Positions 1 through 4,198 of a DNA stretch of 5,213 nucleotides are shown in pieces. The stretch is taken from positions 1-5,213 of the forward strand of contig CALCHY010000299.1 in assembly GCA_937907415.1 (NCBI GenBank). The letters run 5' to 3'. This DNA comes from an uncultured Trueperaceae bacterium. GTDB taxonomy: Bacteria > Deinococcota > Deinococci > Deinococcales > Trueperaceae. The translations under genes were made by a program, and so were the position numbers. The notes below the pieces were generated by a model that did not search any database, was not told the DNA's origin, and saw only the letters and a program-made list of their open reading frames with translations. Numbering within the stretch: position 1 is the first letter of the stretch; every line of letters starts with the position of its first letter.

Positions 1-69
1 TGAGTGGGTAAGAAAAGCCCCGGGCTTCGTCGCGGCGGTGAGCCGGAGAGGAAGGGGCCGGGGTCTATG

Positions 70-85
70 GCAGCAGTATAGCTGC
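70..85 (+). other. Small hairpin upstream of the DUF2384 gene
   Basis: GCAGC (70-74) and GCTGC (81-85) form a 5-bp stem around the loop AGTATA. The loop holds a TATAGC that could act as a -10 element for the downstream gene, but no convincing -35 box is visible. The first 69 bases otherwise hold only GC-rich sequence; the TGA at 1-3 could be the stop of an upstream gene, which cannot be tested here. Confidence 0.2.
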
Positions 86-101
86 GTGACAGGAGCAGAG
101 G

Positions 102-296
102 ATGGGAAGTCTAGTGGAGGAGATCCGTGAGGGCCTGCGCCAGTTGTCGGGTTATGACGAGGCGAGCGTGGAGTTGTGGCTAAGGACGCCACACCCGGCG
201 TTGGACGGTGACGTGCCGCAGGAGCTGATCGACGCGGACGAGGATGAGGTCGTGCTGGAGCTAGTCGAGCACATGCTGTCGGGCGCACCCGCCTGA
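102..296 (+). CDS. Minimal DUF2384 (MbcA/ParS/Xre C-terminal type) antitoxin-like protein
   Basis: This 64 aa protein matches the C-terminal toxin-binding domain of the MbcA/ParS/Xre antitoxin family (DUF2384). The signature is WLRTPHPALDG (about residues 26-36), followed by P-x-E-L-I-D and an acidic helix EVVLELVEHM. Full-length relatives are about 120-150 aa with an N-terminal Xre-like helical domain and pair with a RES-domain toxin that degrades NAD+. Here the N-terminal DNA-binding part is missing, and no RES gene lies upstream (within 101 bases) or downstream. The ATG at 102 is the only good start: an in-frame TGA lies at 87-89 and AGGAG (91-95) sits 6 bases before it. It may be a stand-alone domain protein or a remnant. 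Family assignment is fairly secure; function as an active antitoxin is inference. Confidence 0.72.
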   Translation: MGSLVEEIREGLRQLSGYDEASVELWLRTPHPALDGDVPQELIDADEDEVVLELVEHMLSGAPA

Positions 297-329
297 GTTG
301 CGGCCCAGGTTTCCTAGGTTTGAGCCAAC

Positions 330-357
330 TTGCCAGCCTCGAGTGGCTTTATAGGGT
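330..357 (+). promoter_or_regulatory. Possible promoter before the 364-714 gene
   Basis: A locally AT-richer stretch holds TTGCCA (330-335) and TTTATAGGGT (348-357). A -10 read as TAGGGT gives a 16-base spacer and a read as TATAGG gives 14, so neither is ideal. It lies just before the next coding region and after the end of the DUF2384 gene. Weak evidence only. Confidence 0.2.
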
Positions 358-363
358 CTAGCG

Positions 364-714
364 TTGGGTATGTCTCTCGAGGAGTTGGTCATCGCCCACA
401 AGGTTGTCAACTGGTTGTTGCCGGACGAGCTCGAGGCGCTCGTGGATCTACTTGAGCGCGCGCCGTTGCCGGCGTCGACGAGCTGCGTCGTGCCGCTAGT
501 GGAGTTTAGGCGCCTGGTGGCGGCTGAATTCGGTGAAGAGAGCAGGGCTGTTCGGCAGCTGGATTCGTTGATACTTTTGGGCGTCGGCCCGCCGACCCCC
601 CACGGCGGGCTGTTCTCTGTTTCGGTTCCCTACCTGGTGGTCACCGCTGTCGCGGGTAGGCTGTTCCTGAAGGTGGTGGCTGGTGCGGAGGGTGAGCGTT
701 ACCGAGGCGCGTAG
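364..714 (+). CDS. Unrecognised small protein overlapping a Phd-type antitoxin gene
   Basis: I do not recognise this protein of 116 aa (TTG start at 364) or 114 aa (ATG at 370). The TTG is supported by AGGG (353-356) 7 bases upstream; the ATG has no good ribosome site. The first half is amphipathic and leucine-rich, with an acidic stretch (PDELEALVDLLERAP) and VVPLVEFRRLV. The second half is hydrophobic and beta-like (GGLFSVSVPYLVVTAVAG), with no clear membrane anchor. Its last 32 bases overlap the start of the Phd-type gene, which suggests translational coupling and the position of a partner. The first half faintly recalls the early part of PIN-domain proteins (LLPDE...ALLERAPL...VEFR), but no PIN catalytic Asp pattern can be placed. 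Codon third positions are less GC-rich than in neighbours, so it may be recently acquired. Confidence 0.5.
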   Translation: MGMSLEELVIAHKVVNWLLPDELEALVDLLERAPLPASTSCVVPLVEFRRLVAAEFGEESRAVRQLDSLILLGVGPPTPHGGLFSVSVPYLVVTAVAGRLFLKVVAGAEGERYRGA

Positions 715-916
715 GGAGTGGTCGAAGCTCCTGGCGGCGGTGGAGGCGGGCGAAATGGTCGTCGTCACGCGTTACGGCGAGCCGGTGGCGCATCTGGTGC
801 CGCCCGGGGGCGCGGCGCGCTTTCCTGACGGCGCGCGCCTGCGCGCCAGCACGCCGCCCATGCGCGAAAGCGCCGGCGAGTTCATCAGGAAGCTGCGCGA
901 CGACGAGCGCTACTGA
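683..916 (+). CDS. Phd/YefM-family antitoxin
   Basis: This 77 aa protein has the Phd/YefM antitoxin layout. The N-terminal dimerising and DNA-binding region reads VSVTEARREWSKLLAAVEAGE (the usual form is V.V.EA+..l..LL..V..Ge), followed by VVVTRYGEPVAHLVP (residues 26-40), the family's strand-turn-strand with its conserved GxPVA. The tail ends in LRDDERY, like Phd proteins that partner PIN (VapC) toxins. The GTG at 683 has AAGGTGG (670-676) upstream; an in-frame GTG at 692, just after GGAGG, is an alternative. The start overlaps the end of the unknown 364-714 gene. A VapC or Doc toxin gene would be expected directly downstream, but only 36 bases separate the stop from an XRE antitoxin gene. 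Family call is secure; it looks toxin-less unless the upstream gene is its partner. Confidence 0.85.
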   Translation: MRRVSVTEARREWSKLLAAVEAGEMVVVTRYGEPVAHLVPPGGAARFPDGARLRASTPPMRESAGEFIRKLRDDERY

Positions 917-952
917 GGTGCCGCGTCCGCTCGTGCGGGCGCGGGAGGTGTC

Positions 953-1228
953 GTGGGTAAGAGCGATGACGAGCAAGTGATCATCCGAGGCAGCGGCAAC
1001 GTGTTCGCCGACCTGGGACTTGAGGATCCCGAAGTGCGCCTCGCGAAGGCGCGCCTGGCGAGCCGAATACTGGACGGTTTGGAGGCGTGCGGCTGGGAGC
1101 CCGGCCAGGTGGCGGAGGCGCTGTCTTTGAGCGAGGCGGAGGCCGCAAGGCTTGTGGCTGGCAGGCTCAAGGGCTTCAGCGTCGCTGACCTGGCAGAGCT
1201 CTTAGCGCTGGTGGAGCGGGATCCCTAG
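953..1228 (+). CDS. XRE/HTH-type antitoxin (HigA2-like)
   Basis: This 91 aa protein is of the small XRE-family antitoxin type that is usually coded next to a RelE/HigB-like (phage Gp49-like) toxin. The N-terminus carries the family hallmark GSGNVFADLGL followed by DPEVRLAKARLASRI (about residues 13-39). A helix-turn-helix follows: WEPGQVAEALSLSEAEAARLVAGRLKGFSVADLAELL (about 48-84), where the usual glutamine-rich recognition helix is replaced by an Ala/Glu-rich one. The GTG start at 953 is fixed by GGGAGGTG (942-949). It follows the Phd-type gene by 36 bases and is probably cotranscribed with it. No RelE-like gene lies on either side. The stop TAG at 1226-1228 overlaps the stop of the convergent gene. 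It probably binds its own promoter DNA; that role is inferred from the family. Confidence 0.82.
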   Translation: MGKSDDEQVIIRGSGNVFADLGLEDPEVRLAKARLASRILDGLEACGWEPGQVAEALSLSEAEAARLVAGRLKGFSVADLAELLALVERDP

Positions 1229-1401
1229 GCGTCGCCGTCTTCGTCGTCCTGCTGGCGTTCGGCGTGGGCGTGTTCCTCGGCGAGCATTCGGCGCTTGTGC
1301 GCCTCGAGAGACTCCTCGTTGAGACGGCCTTCCTTGATGGCCTTGGCGCGCACTTCTCGCCAGGTGTAGGCCACCTGTTCGCCTTGCTTCTGGTGAGGCA
1401 T
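1225..1401 (-). CDS. Short HigA2-type antitoxin N-terminal fragment, 58 aa
   Basis: The minus strand codes for a 58 aa protein beginning MPHQKQGEQVAYTWREVRAK. The segment WREVRAKAIKEGRLNEESLEAHKRRMLAEE (residues 14-43) resembles the N-terminal helical region of XRE antitoxins of the HigA2 kind (W.EVRAKA...GRLDE..V.AHK.RMLAE). There the next part would be the helix-turn-helix; here the protein instead ends in a hydrophilic, acidic tail rich in His, Gln and Asp. The ATG at 1401 is the only start, because an in-frame TAG lies 12 bases upstream. The ribosome site is weak (AGAGTGATGGG). The stop lies within CTAG (1225-1228), shared with the convergent XRE gene. It is either a shortened antitoxin or a decayed one; no toxin is adjacent. 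Confidence 0.55.
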   Translation of the reverse strand: MPHQKQGEQVAYTWREVRAKAIKEGRLNEESLEAHKRRMLAEEHAHAERQQDDEDGDA

Positions 1402-1446
1402 CCCATCACTCTAGACCGGTCCCGGGAGGCAGGGGCGGGTCCGGTA

Positions 1447-1462
1447 GCGCCCGTCCGGGCGC
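1447..1462. other. GC-rich hairpin in the 1402-1576 gap
   Basis: GCGCCC (1447-1452) and GGGCGC (1457-1462) form a 6-bp stem with loop GTCC. It lies upstream of the 58 aa minus-strand gene, in its presumed leader or promoter region. There is no T-run on either side, so an intrinsic terminator is not supported. Nothing else gene-like is visible between 1402 and 1576. Confidence 0.25.
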
Positions 1463-1504
1463 GCGCAGCTCGGTGGCCGTAAGGGCGCGTAGGTAGATGG
1501 GCGC

Positions 1505-1513
1505 CTAATAGCA
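1505..1513 (-). promoter_or_regulatory. Possible extended -10 for the 58 aa gene
   Basis: Read on the minus strand this is TGCTATTAG, which fits an extended -10 (TGn plus TATTAG). It lies about 105 bases upstream of the ATG at 1401. The same TGCTAT core recurs in the repeated element upstream of both higA copies (3171-3184 and 3768-3780). No clear -35 is visible. Confidence 0.25.
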
Positions 1514-1553
1514 CACCACGAGCGTGAATGGTCGCTCCAGGCCCGGTGGGCGT

Positions 1554-1566
1554 TTCGGGTTCCGAA
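1554..1566 (-). terminator. Weak hairpin after the KfrA-like gene
   Basis: TTCGG (1554-1558) and CCGAA (1562-1566) form a 5-bp stem with a 3-base loop, 10 bases beyond the stop of the KfrA-like gene. A further short stem (GCCC-GGT-GGGC, about 1540-1550) follows. Neither has a T-run, so termination here is only a possibility. Confidence 0.25.
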
Positions 1567-1576
1567 GGTGGCCGGC

Positions 1577-2551
1577 CTACTTTGTGCGCTTCTTGCCGCT
1601 AGCTTCCTGGAGAGCGTGGGCGCGGCCGCGCAGTTCGGCTGTCTCCTGGCGGGCGGAGGCCAACGCCTCCTCGGCCTTCTGGAGGCGCTCGGCAGCCGCC
1701 TGCTCGCGCGTGAGGGCCGCCTGGTGGGCGGCTTCGGCGGCCTCGAGGTGCGTGGCGGTGCGCGCGAGTTCGCTGTCAGCCTGGGCGCGCGCCTGTTCGG
1801 CGGTCTGGACGCGCTCCTCCAGGGCGGCGGCGCGCTCGGCGGCGGCCCGTTCTCGCTCGAGGGCGCTGGCCGCCTGCTCGCGGGCGGCCTTGAGTTCCGC
1901 CTCGAGGACGGCGGCGCGCTGCGCTGCCTCCTGGCGCGCCTGGGCAAGGCGGTCACGCTCGGGGCGTAGCTCCTTCAGCTCCCGGGTGGCGACGTCGAGG
2001 GCGTCGGCTTGCGCGTTGAGCTTGAGTTCGGCTTGGGAGAGGGAGGCGCGCGCCTCTTCGGCGGCGCGGCGCTCGCGCTCGTTCTCCTGTTGTAACCGCC
2101 TGATCTCGGTCGCTTGCTCGGCGGCGCGCCCGGCGAGGCTGTCGCGTTCGCGTTCGGTGCTCTGGAGGCGCTTCTCGAGCTCGTCGAGCTGGCCCTCGAG
2201 GCGCTCGCCGTCGTCGGCGAGGTCGTCGCGCTCCTGCTTGAGTTCGGTGAGGTGCTCCTCGAGTTCGGCGCGGGCGTGGGCGGCGCGCTGCTCGAGTTCG
2301 CGTGTGAGGGCGGCGGTCAGTTCGTCGGAGAGGCGGGCGGGCGGTTGTGGCGAGCGGGAGCGCGATTCGCGCACGCGCGCGACGAACTTGCTGATGGTGC
2401 CCATGGAGCCGCTCCCGAGATGGTCGCGGACCTGCTTGAGGGTGGGGAACTCCCCGTAGCGCAGCATGAGGGCGTCGACGGCGGCGGTCACCTGTTCCTG
2501 CGTGACGCCGCGGCGCCCGGTGGCGGGGCGTGGCTGCTCTGGGTCCATCAT
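1577..2551 (-). CDS. KfrA-like DNA-binding protein with long coiled coil
   Basis: KfrA proteins are plasmid-borne DNA-binding autoregulators that help stable maintenance or segregation. This one is 324 aa. Residues about 15-62 match the KfrA N-terminal DNA-binding domain: VTQEQVTAAVDALMLRYGE, then PTLKQVRDHLGSGSMGTISK, including the typical PT..xVR..LG.GS..TI. From about residue 78 to 315 it is one long alpha-helical coiled coil rich in Glu, Ala, Arg and Gln, ending in a basic tail GKKRTK. The start is at tandem ATGs (2549-2551 and 2546-2548) after GGGAGGA; spacing favours the second, giving 323 aa. A longer reading to 2647 would run through the promoter region and is unlikely. The upstream palindromes are a probable autorepression site. 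No ParA/ParB or replication gene is in view, so a plasmid location is inference. Confidence 0.85.
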   Translation of the reverse strand: MMDPEQPRPATGRRGVTQEQVTAAVDALMLRYGEFPTLKQVRDHLGSGSMGTISKFVARVRESRSRSPQPPARLSDELTAALTRELEQRAAHARAELEEHLTELKQERDDLADDGERLEGQLDELEKRLQSTERERDSLAGRAAEQATEIRRLQQENERERRAAEEARASLSQAELKLNAQADALDVATRELKELRPERDRLAQARQEAAQRAAVLEAELKAAREQAASALERERAAAERAAALEERVQTAEQARAQADSELARTATHLEAAEAAHQAALTREQAAAERLQKAEEALASARQETAELRGRAHALQEASGKKRTK

Positions 2552-2562
2552 TCCTCCCGGTG

Positions 2563-2589
2563 TTACGTAAGATACGTAATTACGATACG
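2563..2589 (-). promoter_or_regulatory. Palindromic TACGTA operator upstream of the KfrA-like gene
   Basis: An AT-rich island in GC-rich surroundings holds TTACGTAA (2563-2570, perfect palindrome), ATACGTAAT (2572-2580) and CGTAATTACG (2575-2584, perfect 10-bp palindrome). A further ATACG lies at 2585-2589. The units recur about every 9-13 bases, ending 11 bases before the first ATG of the KfrA-like gene. KfrA proteins are known to repress their own promoters, so this is the likely binding site. A minus-strand -10 could lie within or just upstream of it (TATCGT or TATCAT), with TTGCAT as a poor -35. Confidence 0.55.
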
Positions 2590-2691
2590 CTATGATATGC
2601 ACAAATGCAAAGGCTGCGCCTCTGAACGCGTCCTTCCGAGGCGCCAATCAGGTGTCGTCGGGCTCAATAGGTCGTTGGGTTCGCCGGGTCG

Positions 2692-3099
2692 TTACCGGCA
2701 ATGACCGGAATGCGCGGAGGGTAGGACTCCGGAGGGAAGGCGCCGGCTCGGCTGGACGCCGCTGTCGGGACGCGGCGTGATTCCCTCGAGCTCGTGGCGC
2801 ATGCTTTCACGCTCGGCCGCGGGGTCGTGCTGCGCCTGCAGGCTCAGCCAGGACTCGGGTGTGGTGCCGAAGTAGCGCGCCAGGCGCAGGGCGTCGTCGG
2901 CGGTGACGCCGCGCTCCCCACGGAGCAGATGTTCCCGCAGTCGGCGCGCCGCCGCAGGTGCTCGGCGAGTCCGTTTGAGGTGAGGGCAAGTGGCTCAAGG
3001 AACTCGCGGCCTAGGATCATCCGGCTGCGGCGCGTGGGGTCTTGGCGGTACTCGGGTTGAGGTCGCCTGGAATGGTCGTGGCCCGCGGACCGAAGTCAT
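2692..3099 (-). pseudogene. Decayed second copy of the higA-type antitoxin gene
   Basis: This is a frameshifted paralogue of the intact HigA at 3201-3620. Two matching blocks lie in different frames. Block one (about 2955-3020) reads MILGREFLEPLALT...GLAEHL. Block two (about 2692-2955) reads RRLREHLLRGERGVTADDAL, then RLARYFGTTPESWLSLQAQH and RHELEGITP. Between LAE and ERG the intact gene has 45 bases and this copy 44, which places a 1-base deletion in the CGG-rich run at about 2943-2955. The likely original start is the ATG at 3099, with AGGAG 9 bases upstream; reaching block one from it needs a second frame change. The original stop is also lost, and block two runs on to TAA at 2692. Over 2825-2919 it is roughly 85-90% identical by eye to 3277-3371, so the duplication is fairly recent. 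No HigB toxin is adjacent. Confidence 0.8.
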
Positions 3100-3120
3100 G
3101 GCGGGCCACTCCTCTTGCGA

Positions 3121-3184
3121 GGTTCATCACCGGCCTAGGGCCGGGAGCGGATATGCCCCGGGACGTCGGGTGAAGCATAGCAGG
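3121..3184 (-). repeat. Direct repeat copy 1: conserved region upstream of the higA pseudogene
   Basis: This 64-base segment matches 3718-3780 in the same orientation, and both sit just upstream of a higA copy. Shared parts are GGTTCATCACCGG, a GGCCGGGAG core, GCCCC(G/A)GGACG and a terminal ATAGCAGG. On the minus strand the far end reads TGCTATGCT, an extended -10 form, so the element probably includes the higA promoter. CCGGCC-TAG-GGCCGG (3130-3144) forms a hairpin. Confidence 0.7.
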
Positions 3185-3200
3185 TAGTGCTGGTGAGGGT

Positions 3201-3620
3201 TCAGGTGTCGCTTTCGCCTGTGTGGGGCGTGATCGCTGCCAGCTCGTGGCGGATCTGTTCGCGCGTGACCTCGAGGTCGTGTTGCGCCTGCAGGTTCAGC
3301 CAGAACTCGGGGGTGGTGTCGAAGTAGCGCGCCAGGCGCAGCGCGTCGTCGGCGGTGATGGGCCGCTCGCTGCGCGCCAGTGATTCGACGCTCTCGGCCG
3401 GCACGTGTAGGCGTTCGGCCAGGTCCACGGGAGTGAGCTCGTGAGGCTCCAGGAACTCTTCCTGGAGGATTTCGCCGGGGTGCACAGGTGGTAGGGCGTC
3501 TTCGCTCAGGAACTCCTGGATGCGTTCGTCGGTGTAGGCCTCGGGCTCCGGTGTACCGTCGGGCTCTTGACCGGCTTGGTCGGTCTCGTCCTGCGTGTCG
3601 GGGTCAGGAAGATCGTTCAT
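3201..3620 (-). CDS. higA: HigA-family XRE antitoxin with acidic N-terminal extension
   Basis: HigA antitoxins bind the HigB RNase and repress their own operon. Residues 43-139 match the HigA family throughout: PPVHPGEILQEEFLEP (44-59), LAERLHVP of the helix-turn-helix (68-74), ITADDALRLARYF (88-100), TTPEFWLNLQAQHDLE (102-117), then a short C-terminal helix. Family members are usually about 90-105 aa; this one has 139 because of about 42 extra N-terminal residues dominated by Asp, Glu, Pro and Gln, ending YTDERIQEFLSED. The ATG at 3620 is well supported by GGAGGGA (3624-3630). The usual upstream higB toxin gene is absent: between here and the next gene lie only a palindrome, a repeated element and hairpins. 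The frameshifted paralogue lies about 100 bases downstream. The family is certain; activity without a partner is open. Confidence 0.88.
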   Translation of the reverse strand: MNDLPDPDTQDETDQAGQEPDGTPEPEAYTDERIQEFLSEDALPPVHPGEILQEEFLEPHELTPVDLAERLHVPAESVESLARSERPITADDALRLARYFDTTPEFWLNLQAQHDLEVTREQIRHELAAITPHTGESDT

Positions 3621-3674
3621 GAATCCCTCCGGGACGCTCGATGGGTTTATGGGCGTCAGCGGGTGGAGAGAGAA

Positions 3675-3700
3675 CTGCGGAACGCCCGGGCGTTCCGCAG
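3675..3700. repeat. Perfect 26-bp palindrome between promoter element and higA
   Basis: The 13-base arm CTGCGGAACGCCC is followed directly by its exact reverse complement, centred between 3687 and 3688. It sits 55 bases upstream of the higA start, in the presumed leader, and has no counterpart upstream of the pseudogene copy. There is no T-run on either strand, so it is a poor intrinsic terminator. It could be an operator for a dimeric regulator such as HigA, or an RNA hairpin in the leader. Confidence 0.75.
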
Positions 3701-3717
3701 GTGGATTTCATACCCGG

Positions 3718-3780
3718 GGTTCATCACCGGACCAGGCCGGGAGAGGAGTAGCCCCAGGACGCCAGGGTGAGGATAGCAGG
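3718..3780 (-). repeat. Direct repeat copy 2: conserved region upstream of intact higA
   Basis: This is the partner of the 3121-3184 repeat, 63 bases long and in the same orientation. On the minus strand its far end reads TGCTATCCT, an extended -10 form, and its near end contains GGTGATGAAC. Conservation of both ends beside two higA copies suggests a promoter or regulatory unit duplicated with the gene. No good -35 lies 16-18 bases further upstream, which fits an extended -10 promoter. Confidence 0.7.
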
Positions 3781-3818
3781 CGCGCGGCTGGCGCGCGAGG
3801 AGGCCCCGCGGCCGGGGC
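3780..3818 (-). terminator. Pair of GC hairpins after the RHH/HTH gene
   Basis: GCGCGC-GGCTG-GCGCGC (3780-3796) and GCCCCG-CGGC-CGGGGC (3803-3818) are two consecutive 6-bp stem-loops between the stop of the RHH/HTH gene and the higA promoter element. The position suits a transcription boundary. Neither is followed by a T-run, so they may work as pause or RNA-stability structures instead. Confidence 0.35.
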
Positions 3819-3832
3819 TAGTAGCCGTAGCC

Positions 3833-4198
3833 TTACTCCTGGGCTTCGCGCGTGAGCTCATCGAGGGCCGCCTGGCGTTCCTGGTCGTCGTGCGCCTTGT
3901 AGGCGAGTAGGGAGTCGCGGTCGATGCGGAGGCGGGCGCTCTCGCCGTGGTGGGTGATGCGCCCCTCTTCGAGAAGGCGCCTCACGTAGCGCGGGGAAGC
4001 GTTTAGCAGCTCGGCGGCCTGGTGGAGGGTGAGCTCCGCGGGCAGGACGGCGGCTTCGGCGCAGCGCGCTCGCGCTTTAGCGGCTGCCGTGACGAACTCG
4101 GTGAGGATGACGCCGGCTTGGGAGGCGGCTTGCGTGATGAGGTCGTTCTGGGCGGATGTGAGGCGCAGGGTGAGGCGCTCGGTCTTTGGGTCGCTCAT
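3833..4198 (-). CDS. Ribbon-helix-helix / excisionase-type HTH fusion antitoxin-like protein
   Basis: This 121 aa protein joins two DNA-binding folds. Residues about 7-45 (ERLTLRLTSAQNDLITQAAS, then LTEFVTAAAKARA) resemble the DUF1778/TacA ribbon-helix-helix antitoxins. Residues about 55-102 (ELTLHQAAELLNASPRYVRR, LLEEGRI, RIDRDSLLAYK) are an excisionase/MerR-like HTH of the kind found in antitoxins paired with PIN toxins; the tail ERQAALDELTREAQE also fits that group. DUF1778 proteins normally pair with GNAT acetyltransferase toxins. Neither a GNAT nor a PIN gene is present on either side. The start at 4198 is preceded by GAGAGGAA, about 6 bases away. After the TAA stop the frame continues with GYGY and then TAG at 3818, as if the original C-terminus ended there. 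Probably a DNA-binding regulator or a toxin-less antitoxin. Confidence 0.75.
   Translation of the reverse strand: MSDPKTERLTLRLTSAQNDLITQAASQAGVILTEFVTAAAKARARCAEAAVLPAELTLHQAAELLNASPRYVRRLLEEGRITHHGESARLRIDRDSLLAYKAHDDQERQAALDELTREAQE

Noticed and set aside
1..1228. Integron-like cassette array as an explanation of the antitoxin cluster
   Set aside because: Genes lie in both orientations, most have their own upstream regions, and no repeated attC-like sites occur between them.
1524..2459. Long plus-strand open frame of 311 codons rich in Arg, Ser and Ala, and similar plus-strand frames at 1568-1969 and 2114-2704
   Set aside because: They are antisense to the KfrA-like coiled coil. The skewed composition is the mirror of its Glu/Ala/Arg codons, and there are no domains or good ribosome sites.
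2552..2647. N-terminal extension of the KfrA-like gene up to 2647
   Set aside because: It would translate through the palindromic promoter region, has odd composition, and the strong GGGAGGA lies just before the tandem ATGs at 2546-2551.
3656..3724. 22-codon minus-strand frame starting MNPGYEIHLRNARAFR in the higA leader, considered as a HigB fragment
   Set aside because: It does not match RelE/HigB and mostly translates the palindrome. The conserved ATG is mentioned only as a possible leader peptide.
3780..3818. The two hairpins as a CRISPR or tRNA-like structure
   Set aside because: Only two unrelated GC stems, with no repeat-spacer pattern and no cloverleaf or T-loop motif.
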